A DNA stretch of 64,000 nt from Ottowia thiooxydans DSM 14619 (GCF_000422885.1 NZ_AUGX01000013.1:62001-126000); one strand, 5' to 3'. Positions 27,346-36,356 are shown, counted from the first letter of the stretch. Notes: generated from the letters alone by a model not told the origin. Made by a program: numbers and translations.

Positions 27346-28227
27346 ATGGATTCGATATTTGGTGTGCCGGTGTCGGCATTCGTAGGGCAGCTGATCGTAG
27401 GGCTCATCAATGGCGCGTTCTACGCGCTGATGAGCTTGGGCCTGTCCATCATCTTCGGCCTGCTGCATGTGGTGAACTTCGCCCATGGCGCGCAGTACAT
27501 GATGGGCGCGTTCGTCGCGTGGGGGCTGCTTGAATATTTTGGCCTCAGTTATTGGTGGGCCTTGATCCTGGCCCCCCTGCTGGTGGCGCTTTTTGGTGTG
27601 TTGATGGAGCGCCTGTTCCTGCGCCATCTCTATCACGTGGACCATGTTTACGCGCTGCTGTTGACTTTTGGTGTGGCGTTACTCGTGGAAGGCGCTTTCC
27701 GCTATAAGTTCGGCGCAAGTGGGCAGCCCTACCCCAATCCCCTGGAAGGTGGTCTGGATCTCTCATTCACCTTCATACCCTGGTATCGCCTGTGGGTCAT
27801 AGGCGTGGCGCTGGCCGTGTGCGTGGGTACCTGGTACTTCATCGAACGTACCAAGCTCGGAGCCTACCTGCGAGCTGCCAATGAAAACCCCACGCTGGTG
27901 CGCAGCTTTGGTATCAACGTGCCCCGAATGTTGATGTTGACTTATGGGTTGGCCGTAGGGCTGGCCGGCTTTGCGGGTGTGATGGCTGCACCTATCTACC
28001 AGGTGAGTCCGTTGATGGGTTCTAACCTGATCATCGTCGTGTTTGCGGTGGTGGTGATTGGTGGCATGGGCTCGATCATGGGGTCCATCATCACGGGATT
28101 TGGCCTGGGCGTGATCGAAGGGCTGACCAAGGTGTTCTACCCAGAAGGCGCCAGTGTGGTGATCTTTGTGGTCATGATTTTGACTCTGGCCTTCCGGCCC
28201 AATGGCCTGTTTGGCCGCAATGATTGA
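27346..28227 (+). CDS. LIV-type ABC permease (LivH-like)
   Basis: Protein of 293 aa, eight or so membrane helices. NGAFYALMSLGLSIIFGLLHVVNFAHG is the typical N-terminal region, ERTKLGAYLRAANENPTLVRSFGINV is the cytoplasmic coupling loop, and FAVVVIGGMGSIMGSIITGFGLGVIEGL the late conserved part. The ribosome binding site is AAGGAGACA. It pairs with the LivM-like permease that follows 12 bases later. Confidence 0.94.
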   Translation: MDSIFGVPVSAFVGQLIVGLINGAFYALMSLGLSIIFGLLHVVNFAHGAQYMMGAFVAWGLLEYFGLSYWWALILAPLLVALFGVLMERLFLRHLYHVDHVYALLLTFGVALLVEGAFRYKFGASGQPYPNPLEGGLDLSFTFIPWYRLWVIGVALAVCVGTWYFIERTKLGAYLRAANENPTLVRSFGINVPRMLMLTYGLAVGLAGFAGVMAAPIYQVSPLMGSNLIIVVFAVVVIGGMGSIMGSIITGFGLGVIEGLTKVFYPEGASVVIFVVMILTLAFRPNGLFGRND

Positions 28228-28239
28228 GGGGGCCGAATC

Positions 28240-29193
28240 ATGAGTTCTCTGCAACGAAATCTTTTGATCGTGGGCATCGTGCTGCTGTGCCTGGCGCCTT
28301 TTGCGGTCTATCCGCTGTTTCTGATCAAACTGATGTGCTTCGCCTTGCTGGCCGCATCATTGAACTTGCTGATCGGATACGTGGGACTGTTGTCATTCGG
28401 TCATGCCATGTTCTATGGCACATCGAGCTATATCGCAGGCTATGTGCTCAAAGCCTGGGGTGTCGACGGCATCTTTGGGGTGCTCGCTGGAGTGAGCGTC
28501 GCTGCTTTGCTGGGTTTCCTGTCTGGTCTGCTGGCGATCCGTCGTCACGGTATCTACTTCTCGATGATCACGTTGGCGTTTGCCCAATTGGTGTTTTTCC
28601 TGGCATTGCGCCTTCCCTTTACGGGCGGAGAAGATGGCCTGCAATCGGTACCACGCCCCACGTTCCTAGGTGTGATTTCCACAGAAGATAACCTGGCGAT
28701 GTACTACGTGGCCTTGGCTTTGGTGGGGTTTGGGTTCTGGCTGATCTACCGCACGGTTTACTCTCCGTTCGGCCAGGTTCTGCGCTCCATCCGCGACAAC
28801 GAACAGCGTGCGCTCTCACTGGGCTACCAGGTCAACCGCTACAAACTGGTGGCCTTCACCCTTTCTGCCGCACTTGCGGGCCTGGCAGGCGCGACCAAGG
28901 TCATGGCCTTTCAACTGGCCAGTTTGGCTGATGTGAGCTGGACCACTTCAGGGGAAGCGCTTCTGATTTGCATCGTCGGCGGACTGCAGACCCTTCTGGG
29001 CCCTGTCGTGGGCTCGCTGATCATCATTTCCATGGAGCACTATCTGGCCGGGTTCGCTGAATGGGTTCTGATCATCCAAGGCGTGGTGTTTGTGGTGGTC
29101 GTCATGTTGTTCCGAAAAGGCATCGTCGGTCAGATTCAGTTCAAATGGCGCGAGCGCACACTGCGCAAAGCGGCGTCTGTGCAAGCCCGTTGA
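28240..29193 (+). CDS. LIV-type ABC permease (LivM-like)
   Basis: Protein of 317 aa with a membrane-spanning LivM fold: LLAASLNLLIGYVGLLSFGHAMFYGTSSYIAGY near the start, then YSPFGQVLRSIRDNEQRALSLGYQVNRYKLVAFTLSAALAGLAGA for the coupling loop, and LICIVGGLQTLLGPVVGSLII near the end. The C terminus is basic (FKWRERTLRKAASVQAR). The following SDR frame opens directly after its stop. Confidence 0.94.
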   Translation: MSSLQRNLLIVGIVLLCLAPFAVYPLFLIKLMCFALLAASLNLLIGYVGLLSFGHAMFYGTSSYIAGYVLKAWGVDGIFGVLAGVSVAALLGFLSGLLAIRRHGIYFSMITLAFAQLVFFLALRLPFTGGEDGLQSVPRPTFLGVISTEDNLAMYYVALALVGFGFWLIYRTVYSPFGQVLRSIRDNEQRALSLGYQVNRYKLVAFTLSAALAGLAGATKVMAFQLASLADVSWTTSGEALLICIVGGLQTLLGPVVGSLIIISMEHYLAGFAEWVLIIQGVVFVVVVMLFRKGIVGQIQFKWRERTLRKAASVQAR

Positions 29194-29205
29194 TTGCTGC
29201 TCTGG

Positions 29206-29982
29206 ATGAATAGCATGTCGAACTCGAACGCCAACCTGCTTCAGGGTCGCCTTAGCCTCGTGACCGGTGCTGCTGGGGGCATTGGTCAGGCTATTGCTGT
29301 AGCCTACGCTCAGGCCGGGGCCCGTGTGATCATCACAGATCGAGACGCTGCCAGTTGCGCGGATACCTTGGCCCAGGTTCAGGCTGTTGGTGGTCAGGGT
29401 TGGGTTTACGCTTTGGACGTCACTGACAATGAGGCGGTGGTGAAATTGGCAGCGCAGGTGGAGGGCGACATCGGCCCTATTGACGTTTTGGTAAACAACG
29501 CAGGCGTGATCTTGCGCGAAGGGCTGGATAGCCCTAACGCCCACGCCGCCGTGCGCAAGGTAATGGACGTCAACGTGATCGGCGTCTTCAATGTCATGCA
29601 CGCCTTCCTGCCCGCGCTGCGCCGCACGCGCGGCAACGTGATCAATATTTCCTCAGGAGCATCTTTTCACGGCCAGCCAAAAGCCGTGGGGTATTCAGCG
29701 TCGAAGGCTGCGGTACGCCTGCTGTCTCAGTCCATGGTGGCCGATCTCGCAGGCAGCGGTGTCCGCGTCAATGTGATTGCGCCGGGTGTCATCGTGACAC
29801 CCATGACCGATGCCACACGTTCCAATCCAGAGCGGCTGGAGCGATTTTTGGCACGCATCCCTTCGGGCCGCTTGGGAAAGCCCGAGGAGATTGCCCGGCC
29901 TGCCGTGTTTCTGGCATCCGATATGGCGAGTTATGTCAATGGCGTAACGCTCGCGGTGGATGGCGGGTATTTAGCCGTCTGA
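29206..29982 (+). CDS. Short-chain dehydrogenase/reductase
   Basis: Protein of 258 aa from ATG 29206; ATG 29215 is a possible start. Classical SDR: TGAAGGIG loop, NNAG at 97-100, Ser150 in NISSGAS, Tyr163 and Lys167 in YSASK, and the end LASDMASYVNGVTLAVDGGYLAV. It differs clearly from the other SDR of the island, so the two probably act on different alcohols or hydroxyacyl-CoAs. It is the last gene of the transporter operon and is followed by the hairpin 29988-30005. Confidence 0.9.
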   Translation: MNSMSNSNANLLQGRLSLVTGAAGGIGQAIAVAYAQAGARVIITDRDAASCADTLAQVQAVGGQGWVYALDVTDNEAVVKLAAQVEGDIGPIDVLVNNAGVILREGLDSPNAHAAVRKVMDVNVIGVFNVMHAFLPALRRTRGNVINISSGASFHGQPKAVGYSASKAAVRLLSQSMVADLAGSGVRVNVIAPGVIVTPMTDATRSNPERLERFLARIPSGRLGKPEEIARPAVFLASDMASYVNGVTLAVDGGYLAV

Positions 29983-29987
29983 TTCTC

Positions 29988-30005
29988 AGGGCGTGAACAC
30001 GCCCT
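29988..30005. repeat. Miniature hairpin related to the 19.2-kb element
   Basis: AGGGCGTG and CACGCCCT with an AA loop form a perfect 8-bp stem made of the outer bases of the terminal repeats at 19249-19530. It stands 5 bases after the SDR stop and before the convergent IclR gene, so it may also serve as a transcription end, but no T-run follows. Confidence 0.6.
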
Positions 30006-30038
30006 ATCCGCATCGCGCCGGCTGCAAGTTTTTGGTGG

Positions 30039-30803
30039 TCAAGCCTCTGGGATTGAAGCGGACTCGTTCAATGAAGAAACCAGATCTTGCATGAGCTGCA
30101 GATACTCCTGCCGGCGCGGGCGGATGCGTTCCAGCGCTCCCCCCATGCCCAGCACGACGGAGCGGCCCTGTACTTTGAGCGGCAGCATGACGCAGAGCGT
30201 GGCTCCTCCCAGCAGAGGTAAATTCTCTGCATAAGCATGACCTGCGGCCCGCGCCTCTCGCACGCGCTGCATCATCAAATCCATAGGTTGGCGGTCTGCA
30301 ACGGGTTGTGTGGCAATGTTGGCACGACGGATCAATCGATCTACTTCGCGGTCTGGGTGGGCAGACATCAGCACCCAGCCCGTTGCCGACAGCGTCAGTG
30401 GGCGCATGCTGCCTTCTTCTGTATGAAAGCGCAGCGGGTGAATAGATTGAATGACATGGATGTACTGCATGTACACGTCATTTTGCAGAGCCACGGAAAC
30501 TGCTTCGCCACTTGCGCTATGCAGGTCACGCATGACCTCGAAGATCTGGCTCTGACCAAAAAGCGCCTGCTCCAGCCAGTCGCCCAAGGCTGCAATCTTC
30601 AATGTGGGGAAGTAATTGCGCGTGGTGCGGTCATAGCTGAGATAGCCCAGGGTCACCAGATTCTTCAGCAACGCCGTCCCGCTGGACTGCGGGTAGTTCA
30701 AGGCCTCGCAGATTTCCTTGAGTTGGCGCGCGCGGCGTTCGCGCCGGAAGTAATCGAATACCTCCAATACGCGCACTGCAGACTTTACCGGCGAGATGCT
30801 CAT
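30039..30803 (-). CDS. IclR family transcriptional regulator
   Basis: Protein of 254 aa. The N-terminal winged HTH is SAVRVLEVFDYFRRERRARQLKEICEALNYPQSSGTALLKNLVTLGYL; the effector-binding domain spans about residues 80-245 with SASGEAVSVALQNDVYMQYIHV. IclR proteins commonly control aromatic or organic acid catabolic operons. It is convergent with the LIV transporter/SDR operon and divergent from the crotonase gene at 31095. It gives the island a second regulator next to TetR. Confidence 0.92.
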   Translation of the reverse strand: MSISPVKSAVRVLEVFDYFRRERRARQLKEICEALNYPQSSGTALLKNLVTLGYLSYDRTTRNYFPTLKIAALGDWLEQALFGQSQIFEVMRDLHSASGEAVSVALQNDVYMQYIHVIQSIHPLRFHTEEGSMRPLTLSATGWVLMSAHPDREVDRLIRRANIATQPVADRQPMDLMMQRVREARAAGHAYAENLPLLGGATLCVMLPLKVQGRSVVLGMGGALERIRPRRQEYLQLMQDLVSSLNESASIPEA

Positions 30804-30891
30804 GCTAACCCTCCACCGTTCAACGAGGCTATGTCGTGGACCATGTTCGAATCATAGAGTGCTTATCGTGCGCTTGGCCGAGACTTGTGTG

Positions 30892-30918
30892 CGTTGATCG
30901 CGTTGATCGCGTTGATCG
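30892..30918. repeat. Three tandem 9-bp repeats
   Basis: CGTTGATCG occurs three times head to tail (30892-30900, 30901-30909, 30910-30918) in the iclR/crotonase intergenic region. It could be a slippage-prone or protein-binding array; nothing more can be said. Confidence 0.6.
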
Positions 30919-31014
30919 GCAGGGGCCATGCAAGCGAACCCATAGTGAGATCTGTTTTGCAAATGTCCGACTTTGAGTAAGTGTCCCCTATAAGACTGAA
31001 GATACTTGCAAATA

Positions 31015-31032
31015 ACCTGCCAACCGGTAAGT
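31015..31032. promoter_or_regulatory. Island operator copy 3, upstream of crotonase 1
   Basis: ACCTGCCA-AC-CGGTAAGT; read on the other strand it gives ACTTACCG-GT-TGGCAGGT. It ends 62 bases before the GTG start of the crotonase gene at 31095. Confidence 0.7.
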
Positions 31033-31094
31033 TTCGTGTGGCAGGCATATTTTTCTTGTTGCCCCTTTTTATCAATCCTAAGGAGACCAGGCTC

Positions 31095-31868
31095 GTGACT
31101 TACAAGCAACTGCTATTGACCGTAGAAGATCGTATTGCCACCGTGACGCTGAACAGGCCACCGGTGAATGCGCAGAACGCTGAACTGCGCGCGGAACTCA
31201 CCGAAGTCTTTGACGAGTTGTCAGACCGGGACGACGTCATGGTCGTGATTCTGACGGGTGCAGGCAAGGTTTTTTCTGCGGGTGCGGATATCCGCGAGAG
31301 GCCTAACCTGGCGGCCACCACGGGTGCCTATAGCCGCCACAACCGGTTGGTGCGCGAAGCCTTCAACGCCGTTGTCGAATGCACCAAACCCATCATCTGC
31401 GCGATCAATGGCCCGGCGATGGGCGCCGGGTTCGGATTGGTCATTGCCAGTGACATCTGGGTGGCGTCTGAGAATGCTTACGTTTCCATGCCCGAGATCA
31501 ATGTGGGGCTGGCAGGCGGCATGACCTATTTGCAGAAATTCTTCAGCCAATCGCGTGCGCGCCGCATGTTCTACACCGGCATGAAGGTGGACGCCAAGGA
31601 AATGTATCGTCTCGGTCTGGTCGAAGCCTGCTTGCCTGCTGAGGAGTTGATGCCCTACGCGCTGGAGATGGCACGTGAAATGGCCTCCAAGAGCCCAACA
31701 GCTCTGCGCTTGGCTAAGGAAGCCGCTCGCATGACCGCCTTGATGCCATCGCGCGATGCCTATCGCTACGAGCAAAACAATACCGTTGCCCTGTCCAAGA
31801 CCGAGGATACGAAAGAAGCGCAGCGTGCGTTTCTTGAAAAGCGCGCGCCGGTCTATACCGGTCGCTGA
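31095..31868 (+). CDS. Crotonase (enoyl-CoA hydratase/isomerase family), copy 1
   Basis: Protein of 257 aa from GTG 31095 with AAGGAG upstream. Crotonase fold: VVILTGAGKVFSAGADIRERP is the CoA/oxyanion hole part 1 and AINGPAMGAGFGLVIASDI part 2. The second catalytic Glu is kept (Glu134 in MPEINVG), but the position of the first one (Glu144 of rat mitochondrial enoyl-CoA hydratase) is Gly114. The enzyme may therefore be an isomerase, hydrolase or other crotonase, not a standard hydratase. It is paralogous to the gene at 39779-40546 (shared ends EKRAPVYTG / EKRPPVFTG). Confidence 0.9.
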   Translation: MTYKQLLLTVEDRIATVTLNRPPVNAQNAELRAELTEVFDELSDRDDVMVVILTGAGKVFSAGADIRERPNLAATTGAYSRHNRLVREAFNAVVECTKPIICAINGPAMGAGFGLVIASDIWVASENAYVSMPEINVGLAGGMTYLQKFFSQSRARRMFYTGMKVDAKEMYRLGLVEACLPAEELMPYALEMAREMASKSPTALRLAKEAARMTALMPSRDAYRYEQNNTVALSKTEDTKEAQRAFLEKRAPVYTGR

Positions 31869-31881
31869 ACTGTCGGCATGT
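31864..31881. promoter_or_regulatory. Island operator copy 4, upstream of the TetR gene
   Basis: On the minus strand ACATGCCG-AC-AGTTCAGC: one perfect half and one weak half. It overlaps the crotonase stop codon and lies 104 bases before the TetR start, fitting autoregulation. Confidence 0.5.
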
Positions 31882-31985
31882 AAACTCTTAGATCGTGGAC
31901 ATCTTCCGAAGGTGTAGATGCGCCAGAGATGTCAGCCGTTGTTGGACTGGCGTCTTCGAGAACCGACGTTATTAGAGGAACACCC

Positions 31986-32654
31986 ATGGCCCTGGACAAG
32001 AAGACCACCGCACGAGCGGGTGCCCGCGTGGAAGACCGCCAGGGGCAGTTACTCGATATTGCTGGCCGGCTGTTCGCCAAACACGGATTTCAAGGCACTT
32101 CACTGCGTGAGATTGCTGAAGAAGCGAAGATTACCAAGGCAGCTTTGTACTATCACTTCCCGAACAAGGAAGCACTGTACGAGCGGATTGTTCTTCACGG
32201 GTTGGAGATGCTGCTTGAGTACGTCATGTCAGCGACGGCGCAGGAAACCACAGCGGTGGATAAAGTGCGCGCGTTCATGTTGTCCACGGCCGACTACTAC
32301 ACCAATAACCGCGATGCCTGGATTACCGGCTCAAACGCGTTTCACACCACTCAGGAATCGATCTCGCGGACCAAGGGTGTCCTCTTCCGTGACCAATACG
32401 AAAAGCATCTGCGCCATTGCATCCAGCAGGGCGTTAACTCCGGTGAGTTTCGCGACGTCGATCCTGCCATAGCCGGTCGTTTGCTTTTGTCGTCCATCAA
32501 CAGCATGTGGCGATGGCACAAGGCGGGTGGACCGCTGAATGCCCGTCAGGTTGTGGAGCAGTTTCTTGATATTTTGATGGTCGGTATGCGAGCAAAACCC
32601 GCCGGCTCAGCCAGCACCCGCAAGACTGCAGCATCGCAGACTCCTAGGGCCTGA
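31986..32654 (+). CDS. TetR family regulator, proposed master regulator of the island
   Basis: Protein of 222 aa from ATG 31986. HTH: RQGQLLDIAGRLFAKHGFQGTSLREIAEEAKITKAALYYHFPNKEALYERIV. The C-terminal ligand domain runs to about residue 200, and the tail is Ala/Thr/Lys-rich. The HTH and ligand-domain layout resemble KstR2/FadR-type TetR repressors that sense acyl-CoA esters (inference). Operators of the same design stand before this gene and seven other transcription units of the island. Confidence 0.92.
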   Translation: MALDKKTTARAGARVEDRQGQLLDIAGRLFAKHGFQGTSLREIAEEAKITKAALYYHFPNKEALYERIVLHGLEMLLEYVMSATAQETTAVDKVRAFMLSTADYYTNNRDAWITGSNAFHTTQESISRTKGVLFRDQYEKHLRHCIQQGVNSGEFRDVDPAIAGRLLLSSINSMWRWHKAGGPLNARQVVEQFLDILMVGMRAKPAGSASTRKTAASQTPRA

Positions 32655-32959
32655 AGACACGCCGTTGATCGACTGGCATGTCTTTTTTCACCATGAGCCT
32701 ATGAGGTAGCAGCGGGAAGCTTCGCACTGGCTGGGGCGCGTCTATCAGGGTCTGCTGTATCCACCGTCGAGGCGGTGGGTTCTCGCGCCAGTGCGGGGTC
32801 AGCACACAAGCATTCGGTCGGCGCACGATGGAGCTTCTGCCCAGGTCTGCTCATCGATTGGCTTCCCTCCCCCTATTTCCGGTTGCGTTCCTAGGGTTGC
32901 TACTTATACGAATTCTACCTGTCGTTTAGTAGACTTCTGAGATAGTAAGGAGACACCGC
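32655..32959. other. 305-base non-coding stretch
   Basis: No gene is seen. It begins with TAGGGCCTGAAGACACGCC (32644-32662), a likely decayed tip of the 19.2-kb element at the TetR stop codon. It contains a CCACCG/CGGTGG hairpin (32761-32778) and ends with operator copy 5 and the AAGGAGACA ribosome binding site of the next gene. Confidence 0.55.
32913..32930. promoter_or_regulatory. Island operator copy 5, upstream of Bug protein 1
   Basis: TTCTACCT-GT-CGTTTAGT, or ACTAAACG-AC-AGGTAGAA on the minus strand. It resembles copies 6 and 8 (CGACAGGTA core). It ends 29 bases before the ATG at 32960. Confidence 0.6.
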
Positions 32960-33946
32960 ATGTTGAATCGACGTCAGTTCGCGCTTTCGAGCCTCTCAGT
33001 GGCCTCTCTTGGAGTTGCAGCTCCAGCCTGGTCCCAATCGTCAGAGGCGTTTCCTTCGCGAGCGATCACCATCGTGATTCCCTACGTGGCAGGTGGACTG
33101 ACGGACATCATCGGGCGGGCTCTTGCGCCGCGCCTGGCGGAAAAATGGGGCAAACCGGTTCTGATCGACAACAAGCCCGGTGGTGGTACGACGATTGGCA
33201 CTGGTTTTGTGTCTCGCGCGCCTGGAGATGGCTATACCTTGCTCCTGACAGCCTTCGGATATATCGGCAATCAGCTGATGTTGCCCAAGTTGCCCTATGA
33301 CGTGAAGGCGTTGACACCGCTCACCAACACATCAGACAGCCCCAGCGTGCTCTATATCTCTCCACGTCTTCCGGTGAAAACCTTGGCGGAGTTTGTGGCG
33401 TATGGCAAGGCCAACCCAGGCAAGATCACCATCGCATCCTCGGGTAACGGATCCAGCCCGCATATTGCCGCAGAGATGTTTGCGGGTATGGCCGGGATAG
33501 AGATTATTCACGTGCCCTATCGCGGAAATGGCCCGGCCATTACGGATCTGGTGGGCGGACAAGTGGACGCATTGTTTGATTCCCCGGCCACCATGTCCTA
33601 TGTCACTGCCGGCAGACTCCGCGTGTTGGGACATGGTTATGCGAACCCGAATCCCCGCCTGCCGGGCGTACCCCCCATCAGCAAATCGGGCGTTCCCGGG
33701 TTGTCCGGCTTCGAAGCGGGTGGGTGGTTCGGCTTCTTCCTGCCCAGCAGTACCCCGGAAGCGCTGCAACAGCGCCTGTATACCGACATCCGCGCGGTGC
33801 TGGAGCAACCGGGCACGCAAGAAGCGCTATCCAAAGCAGGGGTAGATCCACGTCTCATGACGCGGGCTGAGTTCACTGCCTATCTTCAGCACGAGATGGA
33901 TCGCTGGGGGCCTGTGATCCGCAGCCGCAATATCCGCGCCGACTAA
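32960..33946 (+). CDS. Bug/TctC family tricarboxylate-type binding protein 1
   Basis: Protein of 328 aa with a twin-arginine-like signal peptide (MLNRRQFALSSLSVASLGVAAPAWSQ). The mature protein starts FPSRAITIVIPYVAGGLTDIIGRALAPRLAEKWGKPVLIDNKPGGG, the Bug family hallmark, and later GQVDALFDSPATMSYV and LPGVPPISKSGVPGL. Bug proteins bind carboxylates in the periplasm. No tctA/tctB membrane genes are near, the usual orphan state in Burkholderiales. Presence of an operator upstream suggests that it captures the substrate of the island. Confidence 0.93.
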   Translation: MLNRRQFALSSLSVASLGVAAPAWSQSSEAFPSRAITIVIPYVAGGLTDIIGRALAPRLAEKWGKPVLIDNKPGGGTTIGTGFVSRAPGDGYTLLLTAFGYIGNQLMLPKLPYDVKALTPLTNTSDSPSVLYISPRLPVKTLAEFVAYGKANPGKITIASSGNGSSPHIAAEMFAGMAGIEIIHVPYRGNGPAITDLVGGQVDALFDSPATMSYVTAGRLRVLGHGYANPNPRLPGVPPISKSGVPGLSGFEAGGWFGFFLPSSTPEALQQRLYTDIRAVLEQPGTQEALSKAGVDPRLMTRAEFTAYLQHEMDRWGPVIRSRNIRAD

Positions 33947-33954
33947 TACCGAAG

Positions 33955-33968
33955 GGCCAGATCTGGCC
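33955..33968. repeat. 14-bp perfect palindrome after Bug protein 1
   Basis: GGCCAGATCTGGCC stands 8 bases past the Bug stop codon and 45 bases before the acyl-CoA dehydrogenase start. It may be a processing or attenuation hairpin; as it has no loop it could also be a DNA-binding site. Confidence 0.4.
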
Positions 33969-34013
33969 GCCGGGTATCTGTTTTCCTGGATTGTTTTTTG
34001 AGAACCTCCCGAC

Positions 34014-35234
34014 ATGAGTACTACCGACTTCGCGTTAGATGACACGTCCGTTCGCGACGAAGCCTTCTACGAACGTTTCCGGCAGGAGCTGCACGACTTC
34101 ATGAGCACGCAATGTCCAGCGGATCTGCGTGAAAAAGTGCGCACCAACCAGAAGCTGGGCCGCGAGGAAATGTCGCGCTGGCAGAAGATTCTGTTCGCTC
34201 ATGGATGGGGGGCCCCGAACTGGATAAAAGCGGAAGGTGGGACCGGCTGGGATCTACAACAGCGCTACCTGTTCGAGGAAGTCAGTGCGCAACTGGATTG
34301 CCCGCCGCTCTATCACCATGGTCTGGGTCACATCGGTCCAGTGATCATGCATTTCGGAACCGAAGAGCAAAAGGCCCGCTACCTTCCTCCGATTGTGGAA
34401 GGCTCCGAATGGTGGTGCCAAGGGTATTCTGAACCGGGGGCTGGCTCGGATCTGGCGTCGCTCAAGACAGCAGCGGTCCGTGAAGGCGATGAATACGTGA
34501 TCAATGGGCAGAAGATCTGGACTTCGCATGCGCAAGAAGCGGATCTGATGTACACGCTTGTTCGCACCTCCAAGGAAGGGCGGAAACAAGCAGGTATCAC
34601 GCTGCTGGTGGTGCCCGTCAATACACCGGGCATCGAAGTGCGGCCCATTCACACTATTGACCAATGGCACCATGTCAATGAGGTGTTCCTGAACGACGTG
34701 CGTGTACCTGTCGCCAATCGGCTTGGAGATGAAGGTGAAGGCTGGAAGTGCGCAAAATTCCTGCTGGACCGTGAACGTCTGTCGCCTGCCACCGTGCCAC
34801 GTCTTGCTCGCCAGTTGGAGCAGGTGTCGGAACTTATACAGGATCGCATCCGTCAAGAGGGCGCTACACCTCATCTTTACGCCGCACTAAAGCGCCTCTA
34901 TCAAGCACAAGGGGCGGCTCTGGGCGCTCGCGAAATGCTGCTTAGCGCGATTCAGGAAGAAATGAACGGCACCTTGGCTGCGTCTAAATCATCGGCGTTG
35001 AAGTTGCATTGTTCCGAGTTGTCGCAGGACATTTCAAGCCTGGCCTATGACCTGACGGCAGGAGAATATGGCGCCCGGTTGTTACCAAAGCCACTGAGCG
35101 CAGATGGTTCTGACAATCTGGAGATGGGTCGTCAACTCGTGCATACCTACCTTTTCTATCGATCACGCAGCATCGCTGGCGGCACCAGCGAAGTGCAGAA
35201 AAACGTGATTGCTCGTGCGATCTTTGGAGCCTGA
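34014..35234 (+). CDS. Acyl-CoA dehydrogenase, subunit 1
   Basis: Protein of 406 aa. FAD-dependent alpha,beta-dehydrogenation of an acyl-CoA. WWCQGYSEPGAGSDLASLKTAA is the FAD/substrate signature 1, YVINGQKIWTSHAQEADLMYTLVRT the middle beta-domain, and RSRSIAGGTSEVQKNVIARAIFG the C-terminal signature. The Glu found before G-T-S in short-chain enzymes is Gly here, as in FadE enzymes that pair with a second subunit or keep the base elsewhere. It is 3 bases from the next dehydrogenase gene, so a heteromeric complex is plausible. Confidence 0.93.
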   Translation: MSTTDFALDDTSVRDEAFYERFRQELHDFMSTQCPADLREKVRTNQKLGREEMSRWQKILFAHGWGAPNWIKAEGGTGWDLQQRYLFEEVSAQLDCPPLYHHGLGHIGPVIMHFGTEEQKARYLPPIVEGSEWWCQGYSEPGAGSDLASLKTAAVREGDEYVINGQKIWTSHAQEADLMYTLVRTSKEGRKQAGITLLVVPVNTPGIEVRPIHTIDQWHHVNEVFLNDVRVPVANRLGDEGEGWKCAKFLLDRERLSPATVPRLARQLEQVSELIQDRIRQEGATPHLYAALKRLYQAQGAALGAREMLLSAIQEEMNGTLAASKSSALKLHCSELSQDISSLAYDLTAGEYGARLLPKPLSADGSDNLEMGRQLVHTYLFYRSRSIAGGTSEVQKNVIARAIFGA

Positions 35235-35237
35235 CCC

Positions 35238-36356
35238 ATGTCATTCAGCGCTACTCCCCTATTCCCTGGCGATCTCCATGACACCAGCCTGCGCCTGGCC
35301 GCTGTCGCCAAAACCAACTCGGCTGCTTCTGCTCAAAGCAACATTCCAAGCGATGCATGGCGGCAGATGCTGACACTGGGTTGGCAGGGGGTCCTGGTGC
35401 CGGAGGCTGCAGGCGGCGTCGACGGCCAGCCCACAGATCTGGCTGAAATCATCGAAGCGGCTGCGCGCCACGCCATCGCGGTTCCACTGATCGACCGCTG
35501 CGCCGTAGCTCCCGTTCTTTTGTCACCATTGGCGGATCAGCCTGTCGTGCGCGATCTGCTTGAGGCGTTAACCTTGGGTGAGGCATCCGTCGCCACCGTG
35601 TTGGATGCTCGCGAGCGCATGCCCTCCAATGCGAGTGGGTTACGTTTAAGCGCGGGAAACGTCCTGCGCGGAACACTCAAGGGTGTCGATCTCACCGAAC
35701 CTGCTTCCCATGTGGCGTTCAACGTGATCGACGAAGCCACGCTTGAACCAACGTTACTTCTGTTGCCGATTGAGCAACTGCAAGCACACGCGCGCTATTT
35801 CGAAGGCATGGATGGGCGAGTGACCGCTGACTTCTCGCTTGAAGGGCAAGCGGTGCAAGCGTCGCAGATCCTGGCGCGCGGGTCTGCCGTGTTGGATGCT
35901 GTGGAGGGTGCTCAGAAGTTCGGAAGTCTATTCACGTGCGTACAGACCGTGGGCGCCGCGGGCGCCATGATCGAACAGACGATCGAATATCTCAACACGC
36001 GTATGCAGTTTGGCGTTCACCTGTCCACCTTCCAGGCATTGCGTCATCGCGCGGTGGAGATGTATGTGGCCTATGAGAACGCGGCAGGCATGGTTCGTCC
36101 TCTCGTCACGCAGGCGACGCGCGAAGATCCTGGCGAAGCGGGTGCGATCTCTCTGTCAAAACTTTGCGTAGGAGACGCCAGCCGCACCTGGTCCGAGTCC
36201 GCCATTCAGCTACACGGCGGCATGGGGATGACGTGCGAGACTCTTGCGGCCCGCCTGGCCGTTCATACGCTGATGGGGAGCCTCCAGTACGGAGACCAGG
36301 CGCAGTGCCTGGATTGGCTCACCGCCCGTTCCATGGCCGATGCCGTGGCTGCCTGA
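35238..36356 (+). CDS. Acyl-CoA dehydrogenase, subunit 2
   Basis: Protein of 372 aa, a diverged acyl-CoA dehydrogenase. The FAD-binding signature 1 is poorly kept, but the C-terminal helical domain is clear: EYLNTRMQFGVHLSTFQALRHRAVEMYVAYENAAGMV and SAIQLHGGMGMTCETLAARL. Low conservation of the middle domain and tight linkage to subunit 1 match the alpha2beta2 dehydrogenases of steroid and other alicyclic catabolism, where one subunit binds FAD poorly (inference). Confidence 0.88.
   Translation: MSFSATPLFPGDLHDTSLRLAAVAKTNSAASAQSNIPSDAWRQMLTLGWQGVLVPEAAGGVDGQPTDLAEIIEAAARHAIAVPLIDRCAVAPVLLSPLADQPVVRDLLEALTLGEASVATVLDARERMPSNASGLRLSAGNVLRGTLKGVDLTEPASHVAFNVIDEATLEPTLLLLPIEQLQAHARYFEGMDGRVTADFSLEGQAVQASQILARGSAVLDAVEGAQKFGSLFTCVQTVGAAGAMIEQTIEYLNTRMQFGVHLSTFQALRHRAVEMYVAYENAAGMVRPLVTQATREDPGEAGAISLSKLCVGDASRTWSESAIQLHGGMGMTCETLAARLAVHTLMGSLQYGDQAQCLDWLTARSMADAVAA

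Noticed and set aside
30892-30918. Tandem repeats considered as a CRISPR array
   Set aside because: Repeat units are 9 bp and adjacent without spacers; no cas genes in the window.
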